Shown: positions 1 to 5,201 of the stretch, piece by piece
Layout of the letters: every line of letters begins with the position of its first letter
Position numbering within the stretch: position 1 is the stretch's first letter
Assembly (NCBI GenBank): GCA_944388615.1
Contig: CALXJL010000087.1
Span: forward strand, 1 to 5,444
Length of the DNA: 5,444 nucleotides
DNA from: an uncultured Clostridia bacterium
GTDB lineage: Bacteria > Bacillota > Clostridia > TANB77 > CAG-508
Reading direction: 5' to 3'
Position numbers and translations under genes: made by a program
The notes under the pieces: model-generated
What the model was told of the DNA's origin: nothing
The model's input: the letters and a program-made list of their open reading frames with translations, nothing else
Database searches by the model: none

Positions 1-482
1 TAAATATCATCACAATTCAATGTTGTTACTTTGCTTTCGTCAATATTCAAAAATTTTTTCATATTAATAACTTGCTCTTTTGTTTTTCCTTCTATCTCCA
101 TATAAGTTGGTATCATTGGCCATGAATCTATATCTATTTCTACATCATTTAAAATATACTGTATTCTTTTATTTTCTTGATAACTTCTGTTTTTAAAACC
201 TATTTTTTCTAAAAGCTCATTTGTTTTATTAAAATCTTCTACCTCTATCTCTACTTCCTTTGTTCCGTCAATTGTATTACTTACTACGTCTTTATAAGTA
301 AGAGTTGTAACTTTACCATTAGTTCTAAGTCTAATCCATTTACCATTTTCTACTGGTTTTAAATCATAAACATATCTTTTTTGTTCAAATTCTCCCTTTT
401 TTATAGCTCCTAATTCTTCTAATTTTTTTATCATTTCTTCTTTATTAACTTCTAAGATTCTTATTTCGTATTCTGTGTTCAT
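1..482 (-). CDS. CYTH-domain protein (class IV adenylate cyclase / triphosphate tunnel enzyme family), 3' end cut by window edge
   Basis: The first 160 residues are visible and the frame is still open at base 1, so the C-terminus is missing. CYTH proteins fold into a barrel that binds triphosphates with divalent metal. Members include class IV (CyaB-type) adenylate cyclases, thiamine triphosphatases and inorganic triphosphatases. The N-terminal signature is present as EYEIR (residues 4-8), with Arg where the usual ExExK has Lys. It is followed by WIRLR (49-53), a Lys in TYKD (62-65), an acidic strand EVEIEVED (76-83), VEIDIDSW (114-121) and MEIEG (128-132), whose glutamates fit the metal-binding positions. 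The ATG at 482 has AAAGGAG seven bases upstream. It lies 53 bases after the HD gene and is probably co-transcribed, with a possible promoter of its own. The fold is clear; the substrate (ATP, thiamine triphosphate or polyphosphate) cannot be assigned. Confidence 0.85.
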   Translation of the reverse strand, partial: MNTEYEIRILEVNKEEMIKKLEELGAIKKGEFEQKRYVYDLKPVENGKWIRLRTNGKVTTLTYKDVVSNTIDGTKEVEIEVEDFNKTNELLEKIGFKNRSYQENKRIQYILNDVEIDIDSWPMIPTYMEIEGKTKEQVINMKKFLNIDESKVTTLNCDDI

Positions 483-510
483 AGTTGGTCTCCTTTCTAT
501 TTTTTATATA

Positions 511-538
511 ATTATAATGCATTTTTTCTATAAATCTA
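511..538 (-). promoter_or_regulatory. Possible sigma-A promoter for the CYTH gene
   Basis: A perfect TATAAT (-10, bases 516-511) is preceded by a 16-base spacer and a weak -35, TAGATT (538-533), which overlaps the stop codon of the HD gene. The predicted start would give a leader of about 20 bases containing the Shine-Dalgarno site. In DNA this A+T-rich a TATAAT can occur by chance, so the call is tentative. Confidence 0.3.
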
Positions 539-1159
539 TATTGATTTTACTACTCTATTTATTCTTTCAATAAATTCTTCTTTATTCGATAATGCTTGTC
601 TTAGTTTTTTTATAGCTTCATCGAATTCTTTATCCTCTAGATATGTTTTTACATATCCCTTATCTCCAAATTTTTCTGTTAAATGCTGATAAACTCTTTC
701 TATCTGTTCTTCTTCAGATATATTTATATAATTCCTTTTTCCATAAGAATATGATCTTTTTATAGTATAATCTATATCTACAATCGTTCTATCTGCCGTA
801 CCTATAATTTTTCCATATATACTTCTTGGAGCGTGGTTACTTGAAGCTCTATGATCTTCTATTGCTTCTTTTATTATATTTCTTTGCTCATCTGTAAACC
901 ATTTTTTTATTTCATCATCTTTCATAAAAATTTCTGCAGATATTATTTCATGCCTTTTTCTATCTATATAATGTCCTATATCATGGTATGATGCTATTGT
1001 ATAAACCATATCCATGTTAACATCTTGCTTTTTTGCTAGTTCTAAACTTCTTTTTATTACTGTTTTAATATGTCCTATTCCGTGCCCCTCTTCATTTCTA
1101 TCATATAATGGAAATATTTTGTTTTCAATATATTTTACTAATTCTTTATTTATATCCAT
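536..1159 (-). CDS. HD-domain metal-dependent phosphohydrolase
   Basis: This 207-residue single-domain protein belongs to the HD superfamily, cytosolic metal enzymes that hydrolyse phosphomonoesters, phosphodiesters or nucleotides. The metal-ligand pattern is complete: His in GHGIGHIKTV (25-34, probably His30), the HD pair in SYHDIGH (His59-Asp60), His103 in EDHRAS, and Asp123 in GTADR. His26, His63 and His70 are further histidines near the site. The charged C-terminal third (about 145-207) looks helical and has no second recognisable domain. The ATG at 1159 is supported by GAGGTGG just upstream. It follows the histidine-phosphatase gene by 26 bases, so the two are probably co-transcribed. 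The stop is TAG. Nothing is truncated. HD folds are too versatile to fix the substrate; a nucleotide or nucleoside phosphate is a guess from the neighbours. Confidence 0.88.
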   Translation of the reverse strand: MDINKELVKYIENKIFPLYDRNEEGHGIGHIKTVIKRSLELAKKQDVNMDMVYTIASYHDIGHYIDRKRHEIISAEIFMKDDEIKKWFTDEQRNIIKEAIEDHRASSNHAPRSIYGKIIGTADRTIVDIDYTIKRSYSYGKRNYINISEEEQIERVYQHLTEKFGDKGYVKTYLEDKEFDEAIKKLRQALSNKEEFIERINRVVKSI

Positions 1160-1185
1160 AATTCCACCTCAAAAATATATAATTT

Positions 1186-1737
1186 TTAAAAATCTTCCTT
1201 ACTTATTTCATATTTCCAACCAGGTTGCCAATTCTTTGTTTTTCTCCAGTCATTATCGATTGCTTGTTTCCAACTAATATTCTTTGTTATAACCTCTAAT
1301 GCCAATTGTGGTGCTTTATGAGAAACTAAAGCTACAGTTTTTTCATTATAGTTTTCTAATAAATACTTGCAAAAATCTCTTAATCTTTTTTCAACATCTT
1401 TCATTGATTCTCCATTAGGAAATTTTTTATCTATATGTTCTTGGTATATTACTAAAGAAGCATCTTTTCCGTTTAAATCTCCATAATTACATTCTCTAAT
1501 TCTTTCATCGTATAATATTTTTTTTGAGTCATGAAAAACATATCCCGCTGAGTCTATTGCTCTTTTTAAATCCGAACAGATAACTAAATCTATTTCAGCT
1601 AAGTTTATTTGTTCTCTTAGCTGAATACTTTGCTCTATCCCTTTTTCGCTTAATTTTCCTTGCATCCATCCTGTAGATCTGTGTTCTATATTATCTGTAG
1701 TTGTCCCATGTACAAAATAAATTATTTTAACCGACAT
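1186..1737 (-). CDS. Histidine phosphatase (phosphoglycerate mutase-like) superfamily protein with an altered RHG motif
   Basis: The 183-residue protein has the branch-1 histidine phosphatase fold, whose members transfer or hydrolyse phosphate through a phosphohistidine. The nucleophile region reads YFVHGTTTDN (7-16): His10 is present, but the Arg of the usual RHG is Val9. Other active-site positions are recognisable: SDLKRAIDSA (55-64) with Arg59, the acid in RIRECNYGDL (79-88) with Glu82, and the second histidine in LVSHKAP (137-143) with His140, where Lys-Ala-Pro replaces the common SHGG. A WQPGW element (170-174) lies near the C-terminus. From memory, proteins with HKAPQLAL and a WQPGW tail form a subfamily of their own, so the changes are probably not decay. 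The ATG at 1737 has AAGGAG ten bases upstream plus a second AAAAGG touching the start. A promoter candidate lies in the 92-base gap upstream. The substrate is unknown. Confidence 0.87.
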   Translation of the reverse strand: MSVKIIYFVHGTTTDNIEHRSTGWMQGKLSEKGIEQSIQLREQINLAEIDLVICSDLKRAIDSAGYVFHDSKKILYDERIRECNYGDLNGKDASLVIYQEHIDKKFPNGESMKDVEKRLRDFCKYLLENYNEKTVALVSHKAPQLALEVITKNISWKQAIDNDWRKTKNWQPGWKYEISKEDF

Positions 1738-1767
1738 CCTTTTTACTCTCCTTTTTCTATGGTCATC

Positions 1768-1796
1768 ATTTTAGCATATTATTAAAAAATTAACAG
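1768..1796 (-). promoter_or_regulatory. Candidate extended -10 promoter for the histidine phosphatase and HD genes
   Basis: Reading leftwards, the gap contains CTGTTA (bases 1796-1791, a weak -35), a 17-base spacer and TGCTAAAAT (1776-1768), an extended -10 element with TAAAAT. Transcription from here would begin about 25 bases before the ATG at 1737, leaving the Shine-Dalgarno site intact. Position, spacing and the TG extension all fit, but the -35 matches only three of six bases. Confidence 0.45.
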
Positions 1797-1829
1797 CCTT
1801 TGACATATACCTCTTGTAATCTCCATTCT

Positions 1830-2396
1830 CTACAATTTTTCTATCTTTTCATTTAATTTTATATAAATCGGCTTCATTTTTGATTCATTTGTAACTTCTA
1901 CTGATTTATCAATATCAATCCATCTTACACCACTATTTTCATCCTCTTTTATTTTTAATGTTTTGCTTTCATCAGCTTCTAGTAAAAAACAACAATCCAA
2001 ATGTAAATGTGAAGGTACAAACTTTCCCCTTTTTATATGACTGTCTACAGTAAGTATTTGAATTCCAAATATTCCATCGCTTAATACTTTTAAATCTTTT
2101 AATCCCGTTTCTTCTTCCGCTTCTTTTAATGCTACATGTAATAAATTACTATCACCATCTGCATGTCCGCCAGTCCATGACCATGATTTATAAATATTAT
2201 GATAAATCATTAATACTTTTGTTCTTTCTTTATTTACAATCCAATTTGATGCAGTAAAATGACATATTTTATTTTCTCTCGTCAATACATCTTTAAAAGT
2301 ATTTATACATTCTATTATTGTTTCTTGATCATTTTCTTCTTGCTCATTATAAGGTCTATAATTTTCTATCTGTTCTTTTAAATTCAATTTAATCAT
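1830..2396 (-). CDS. NUDIX hydrolase
   Basis: The 188-residue protein is a NUDIX hydrolase, a Mg-dependent enzyme cleaving nucleoside diphosphates linked to another moiety (X). The Nudix box runs from Gly77 to Leu99: GGHADGD, then KEAEEETGL (91-99), with Glu92, Glu95 and Glu96 supplying the metal ligands. Two box positions differ from GX5EX7REUXEEXGU: Ser83 stands for the first Glu and Lys91 for Arg. The lead-in CHFTASNWIVN (45-55), SWSWTGG (71-77) and SHLHLDCCFLLEADE (129-143) resemble a well-populated Firmicute NUDIX group. The start is uncertain. The ATG at 2396 directly abuts the only Shine-Dalgarno-like AAGGA, whereas TTG at 2387 (codon 4) is nine bases from it. It begins eight bases after the Ham1-like stop, so translational coupling is likely and would favour the ATG. 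The substrate is not predictable. Confidence 0.9.
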   Translation of the reverse strand: MIKLNLKEQIENYRPYNEQEENDQETIIECINTFKDVLTRENKICHFTASNWIVNKERTKVLMIYHNIYKSWSWTGGHADGDSNLLHVALKEAEEETGLKDLKVLSDGIFGIQILTVDSHIKRGKFVPSHLHLDCCFLLEADESKTLKIKEDENSGVRWIDIDKSVEVTNESKMKPIYIKLNEKIEKL

Positions 2397-2401
2397 TCCT
2401 T
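2397..2401 (-). promoter_or_regulatory. Shine-Dalgarno site that puts the NUDIX start in doubt
   Basis: AAGGA on the minus strand ends immediately before the ATG at 2396, leaving no spacer. The in-frame TTG at 2387 lies nine bases downstream, a normal distance. Either the TTG is used, giving 185 residues, or the ATG is used by re-initiation after the Ham1-like stop. Confidence 0.4.
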
Positions 2402-2404
2402 ATT

Positions 2405-2980
2405 TTATTTATTATTATCTTCATACCATTCTGCGAAAACTTTTAATGCTTCTACTGATCCATCGATTTTTCTTCTCTCTTCTCGTTCTATTAAATCCAT
2501 TTCAGCAAGTGTTTTTTCAAAATGTTCTGGCTTGAATATATACCATAAATCAGACCATTTCTCTTCTCTATCCATCCCTTGAATTTTTGTTGCTAAATTT
2601 CCTGGATGTTTTCCATAAAAATAATGAATCTCTTTACCATCATGATATGCTAAGCATTCCTCAAATTTGCATTTTCTATTTTCTTTTCCTTCCATTAGTC
2701 TTAAAATACCATCAATTCCAATAGTATCTAACGAAAAATTAACAAATGCTCTTGGGAATCCATTTAATTCGTCTATAAAAAATCCTGTATCTAAAGCTAT
2801 ACATGGTTTTTTAACTATTTTAAATGCCTGTTTAACTTTTGCTGTTGCTATTTCTTTTATATCATCACTTCTAGGCTCGTCTAACTCAAAATCATATGTA
2901 GTAAACTTTAGATTGTTAAAATATCTTTCTGCTGATTTTGCTTTTCCTCTATTATGTGTTACAAAAACTATTTCTTCCAT
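2405..2980 (-). CDS. Divergent Ham1/RdgB-like non-canonical NTP pyrophosphatase
   Basis: Read from ATG 2980 this is 191 residues, the usual size for the ITPase family (Ham1/RdgB), which cleaves dITP, XTP and similar NTPs to monophosphates and keeps them out of nucleic acids. The N-terminal substrate motif is VTHNRGK (7-13), matching the family T-x-N-x-x-K. A helix EIATAKVKQAF (43-53) leads to ALDTGFFIDELNGFP (62-76), with Asp64 at the conserved acidic position. The C-terminal half departs from the family: the GFGYDP loop is replaced by EEKWSDLWYIF (139-149) and the SHR motif by REERRKIDGS (166-175), although KTLAEM (156-161) is kept. A GTG at 2989 would add three residues but leaves one base after AAGGA, whereas the ATG is ten bases away, so the ATG is preferred. 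The next gene starts eight bases on. The fold is secure; the exact base specificity is open. Confidence 0.85.
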   Translation of the reverse strand: MEEIVFVTHNRGKAKSAERYFNNLKFTTYDFELDEPRSDDIKEIATAKVKQAFKIVKKPCIALDTGFFIDELNGFPRAFVNFSLDTIGIDGILRLMEGKENRKCKFEECLAYHDGKEIHYFYGKHPGNLATKIQGMDREEKWSDLWYIFKPEHFEKTLAEMDLIEREERRKIDGSVEALKVFAEWYEDNNK

Positions 2981-2988
2981 TATTTCCA

Positions 2989-2995
2989 CTTCCTT
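2989..2995 (-). promoter_or_regulatory. Shine-Dalgarno site deciding the Ham1-like start
   Basis: AAGGAAG on the minus strand sits ten bases (counted from AAGGA) before the ATG at 2980 and overlaps the upstream in-frame GTG at 2989. This supports the ATG, which also places the family's first beta-strand at the very N-terminus, as expected. Confidence 0.55.
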
Positions 2996-3031
2996 TTTTA
3001 TCTATAGTTCTATTCTCTATCTCATAATCAG

Positions 3032-3517
3032 TTATCTTTCAATGTCGTCTTTATTTTGTAACTTATTTAATTTCTCAATTGCATCTTGTACATTTTCATA
3101 TGTTAGTCCTGTTTGCTTATCCGTTTTTATTAAAAATGGTAATAATTCTTCCATATCTACATCATCATCTAATATAATAAAATTTGGTTTATTGCTTAAT
3201 GTAGATAAAAATTTTTTAATTTCCATCTCTCTTTTTTCATTTAATAAAATTGGAGTATATCCTATAACATCTTTGTCTAATCCATAATCTTTCAAAATAT
3301 TCAATAAAGTACATCTTCCTTCTTTATTCTTTCTCCAAGTAGAAGTAACTACTAATTTCGAGTTTGTTTCTCGAACTAATAGTTGTAAATTACTTAAACA
3401 AACTTCATCAAAAGGATATGAATATCCTGAATGTGATTTATGTGTTGTGTTATATATTTCAATTAATTTATTTATAGAATTTAAAACTCCATCCACATCT
3501 AAAAAAATAATGTTCAT
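3032..3517 (-). CDS. HAD-fold protein of the small 'Swiss Army Knife' RNA-repair HAD type
   Basis: The 161-residue protein carries the HAD signatures. Motif I is IFLDVDGVLN (4-13), with nucleophile Asp7 and acid/base Asp9. Motif II is VVTSTWR (56-62), with the conserved Ser/Thr followed by Trp-Arg. The metal-binding acidic run is ILDDD (115-119). The spacing and a GLT element near the C-terminus (137-139) resemble the compact HAD domain first described in 'Swiss Army Knife' RNA-repair proteins and also common as stand-alone proteins. All catalytic residues are present, so phosphatase activity is likely; the substrate (nucleotide, RNA end or small phosphate) is unknown. The ATG at 3517 has AAGGA seven bases upstream. 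It lies 100 bases after the GNAT gene and 51 bases before the Ham1-like ATG. The TAA stop is clean. Confidence 0.85.
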   Translation of the reverse strand: MNIIFLDVDGVLNSINKLIEIYNTTHKSHSGYSYPFDEVCLSNLQLLVRETNSKLVVTSTWRKNKEGRCTLLNILKDYGLDKDVIGYTPILLNEKREMEIKKFLSTLSNKPNFIILDDDVDMEELLPFLIKTDKQTGLTYENVQDAIEKLNKLQNKDDIER

Positions 3518-3570
3518 TGTTTAATCCTTTTCTTATCTAATAAATTGATTTACATTTACAATTATCTATA

Positions 3571-3597
3571 CTATTTTGTTTTCAATAAATCTTTCAT
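3571..3597 (-). CDS. Eight-residue mini-ORF with a good ribosome site (possible leader peptide)
   Basis: In the 100-base gap before the HAD gene, GAGGA (3610-3606) is followed at eight bases by ATG and the short frame MKDLLKTK ending in TAG. The ribosome site is better than that of some full genes here. It could be a leader peptide, the stump of a lost gene, or chance. No paired hairpins suggesting attenuation are visible around it. Confidence 0.2.
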   Translation of the reverse strand: MKDLLKTK

Positions 3598-3617
3598 ATT
3601 ATATTTCCTCACTTTAT

Positions 3618-4070
3618 TCAATTTCTTTTTTTCATAATTAATTTATCAGATTCAAAACCTTGTCCTTGATATATTTTTATTGCCTCTGGATTATCACTTG
3701 AGAGGTTTAATCTAATGATATTATTTTCCTTTGCAAATTTAATGCATTCTTTTATTAAATTGGTTTGTATTCCTTTTCTCCTATACTCTTTTAATGTAAA
3801 AACATCACATATATATCCCTCAACACCACTTTCTACACATTGTGGCATGTATTTTATTACTTGTAATCCGCAAGTTGCAATTATTTTATTATTCATAATT
3901 TCTATAAAAAAGAATACATCTTTATTTAAATGTTCTTCTAAATATTTTTTTGTTATTTCATAAAATTCTTCATCATTATTAGGATATAATTCTTTCCAAT
4001 CATCTCTTTGTTGCATTATTCTTAGTTTTGATATTTCTTTTATATCATCATTTTTTGCGATCCTGTTCAT
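3618..4070 (-). CDS. GNAT-family N-acetyltransferase
   Basis: At 150 residues this is a typical single-domain GNAT, transferring acetyl from acetyl-CoA to an amine on a small molecule, peptide or protein. Motif A runs through CDVFTLKEYRRKGIQTNLI (88-106). The pyrophosphate-binding RxxGx(G/A) appears as R97-R-K-G-I-Q102, with Gln in the last position. Motif B is recognisable as LSSDNPEAIKIYQGQGF (123-139), with Tyr134 near the usual catalytic or leaving-group position. The ATG at 4070 fits the family N-terminus; AGAGGT lies eleven bases upstream, slightly far. An out-of-frame ATG at 4080 overlaps the leader and is not used. It has its own candidate promoter and is separated from the deformylase by 117 bases. 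The only TGA stop in the window ends this gene. The substrate cannot be inferred; acetylation of a peptide N-terminus exposed by the neighbouring deformylase is speculation. Confidence 0.88.
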   Translation of the reverse strand: MNRIAKNDDIKEISKLRIMQQRDDWKELYPNNDEEFYEITKKYLEEHLNKDVFFFIEIMNNKIIATCGLQVIKYMPQCVESGVEGYICDVFTLKEYRRKGIQTNLIKECIKFAKENNIIRLNLSSDNPEAIKIYQGQGFESDKLIMKKRN

Positions 4071-4100
4071 ATCTTATCATTACCTCTTATATCTTGTACT

Positions 4101-4109
4101 AATATAGCA
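4101..4109 (-). promoter_or_regulatory. Candidate extended -10 promoter for the GNAT gene
   Basis: TGCTATATT on the minus strand is an extended -10 element (TG, one base, TATATT) about 30 bases before the ATG at 4070. Transcription would start roughly 24 bases before the gene, just ahead of its AGAGGT ribosome site. No good -35 is found at 17 or 18 bases, so the call rests on the extended -10 and its position. Confidence 0.35.
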
Positions 4110-4187
4110 CATATTTTATAACCACTGATATTCTAACATAATTTCTACAAGTATCTTACTATATTTTCAAATATTATTGGTTCATAT

Positions 4188-4724
4188 TTAGTCCCTTAAT
4201 TTAAATTTATTTATCATTTCTTTTGTTGCAAACCCATTATGTTCTTTTACTTTTTCTAGAAATACAATTCCATCTAAATGATCACATTCATGTTGGATAT
4301 CTCTTGCCGTAAAACCTTTCACTTGTTTTATTATTTTTTCACCTTGTTCATTATAATATGTAACTTCGATATTTGTATATCTTTCAACTTTTCCTCTTAT
4401 TGATGGCACACTTAAGCATCCTTCATATTCAGTTTCTGTTTCCTGAGATAATTTCCTCCAAGTTGGATTTATCATTACTGTGGTTGGTATATCCTCACAA
4501 TTATTATATGTACATTTTTCTTTATTCACTTGAATAATAACTATTCTTTTATCTAGACCAACTTGTGGTGCTGCAATTCCAAATCCTTCTGTAAAATTCA
4601 ATGTTTCTTTTAAATCTTCAATTTCTTCTAATAATTCTTGATTAATGTTTTTGATATCTACTTTTTTACACTTTGTGCAAAGAATAGGATCGCCAACTTC
4701 TCTTACTTTTAATACTTTTCCCAT
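4188..4724 (-). CDS. def: Peptide deformylase (accessory paralogue likely)
   Basis: The 178-residue protein has all three deformylase motifs: GFGIAAPQ (47-54), EGCLS (101-105) with metal ligand Cys103, and QHECDHLDG (144-152) with ligands His145 and His149 and catalytic Glu146. The enzyme removes the formyl group from the N-terminal methionine of nascent proteins at the ribosome. The motifs are intact, so activity is expected. The usual housekeeping partners (fmt, priA, rsm genes) are absent here, which suggests a second copy; such copies can alter sensitivity to deformylase inhibitors such as actinonin. Two extra cysteine pairs are seen, Cys16/Cys19 (CTKC) and Cys71/Cys76 (CTYNNC), outside the known active site. 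The ATG at 4724 has AAAAGGAG nine bases upstream. It is 137 bases from the MazG-like gene and overlaps the end of an unexplained open frame by 16 bases. Confidence 0.95.
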   Translation of the reverse strand: MGKVLKVREVGDPILCTKCKKVDIKNINQELLEEIEDLKETLNFTEGFGIAAPQVGLDKRIVIIQVNKEKCTYNNCEDIPTTVMINPTWRKLSQETETEYEGCLSVPSIRGKVERYTNIEVTYYNEQGEKIIKQVKGFTARDIQHECDHLDGIVFLEKVKEHNGFATKEMINKFKLRD

Positions 4725-4855
4725 ATTTGTTTGCTCCTTTTCTTTTTATTTTCCACTAGTATTTCATGATAAAAGTAATTTGTATATTTCACATTATTTA
4801 TATCGCAATACTCTTTAATTTCTTTAGATAAATCGTTCCAATATTTCTTATTTCC
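4709..4855 (-). pseudogene. Unassigned 48-codon open frame, possible gene remnant
   Basis: The gap between the MazG-like and deformylase genes contains an open frame beginning GNKKYWNDLSKEIKEYC and ending in EKY with TAA inside the deformylase. It is in the same frame as the MazG-like gene, separated from it by TAG, one Leu codon and TAA. Its composition (two Trp, one Cys, one His, several Tyr, and a mix of charged and hydrophobic residues) looks like real protein. There is no usable ATG, GTG or TTG near its 5' end; the only in-frame candidate is a GTG at codon 22, without a ribosome site. It may be the tail of a decayed gene, an earlier extension of the MazG-like protein, or chance. I do not recognise the family. 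Confidence 0.3.
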
Positions 4856-4861
4856 TTATAA

Positions 4862-5173
4862 CTAATCCTCGAACATATTCTTTCTACTATATTTTTTACA
4901 ATTTAATTCCTCTTTTAAGTATATACAATCTTGTAAATCTATATCATTTATATTTGCTAGACAAACTACATAATATAATACATCTTGAAGTTCTTCCTCT
5001 ATTGTTCCTTTAATACTCTCTCCTTTTCCCATTCTTTTGTTTTTTCTTACAACTTCCGCAAGTTCTCCTACCTCTTCCATTAATTTTAACATATATTTAT
5101 CATTCGAATTATTTTTGTGATCTATACTTCTTATGCACTCCTGTAATTTTCTAATAGTTAAATCCTCCTCCAT
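4862..5173 (-). CDS. MazG-like nucleotide pyrophosphohydrolase
   Basis: This 103-residue, all-helical protein belongs to the MazG/all-alpha NTP pyrophosphohydrolase superfamily, which hydrolyses (d)NTPs to monophosphate and pyrophosphate. The metal-binding pattern EExxE followed by ExxD is present: EEVGE (33-37) and EELQD (60-64, using Glu61 and Asp64). The length matches single-domain MazG-like enzymes, which act as oligomers, and the ending LNCKKYSRKNMFE (90-102) looks like a natural family terminus, so the TAG stop is probably genuine. ATG 5173 has AAAGGA eleven bases upstream; codons 2-4 themselves read GAGGAGGAT, an SD-like run inside the gene with no suitable start after it. It follows the ASCH gene by 28 bases and is probably co-transcribed with it. 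A role in removing aberrant or excess nucleotides is likely; the exact substrate is not predictable. Confidence 0.88.
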   Translation of the reverse strand: MEEDLTIRKLQECIRSIDHKNNSNDKYMLKLMEEVGELAEVVRKNKRMGKGESIKGTIEEELQDVLYYVVCLANINDIDLQDCIYLKEELNCKKYSRKNMFED

Positions 5174-5201
5174 ATTATTTAGTTTCCTTTCTCAACCTAA
5201 A

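Noticed and set aside
1160..1200. A+T-only inverted repeats (ATTTTTAAAAAT and AAAAAT-TATAT-ATTTTT) between the histidine phosphatase and HD genes, considered as a terminator
   Set aside because: The stems contain no G-C pairs, so a stable hairpin is not expected, and such palindromes arise by chance in this composition.
1014..1277. Plus-strand open frame of 87 codons
   Set aside because: It lies antisense to the HD and histidine-phosphatase genes, has a Ser/Phe/Ile-rich composition typical of reverse-strand translation, and shows no domain or ribosome site.
1782..1826. Fourteen-residue ORF (MEITRGICQRLLIF) after the NUDIX stop, in the same frame
   Set aside because: It has no Shine-Dalgarno site, is very short, and overlaps the -35 region of a candidate promoter; most likely chance.
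2667..3287. Plus-strand open frame of 206 codons
   Set aside because: It runs antisense across the Ham1-like and HAD genes, both with intact family motifs. Its Ser/Ile/Phe-rich sequence is a by-product of stop avoidance in A+T-rich coding DNA.
3715..3963. Plus-strand open frame of 82 codons
   Set aside because: It is antisense to the GNAT gene, which has clear motifs; no Shine-Dalgarno site and no recognisable product.
4725..4861. Possible promoter for the deformylase (TTGCGA, 16 bases, TATACA)
   Set aside because: Only four of six matches in each box, no TG extension, and too far upstream of the ATG to separate from background in A+T-rich DNA.
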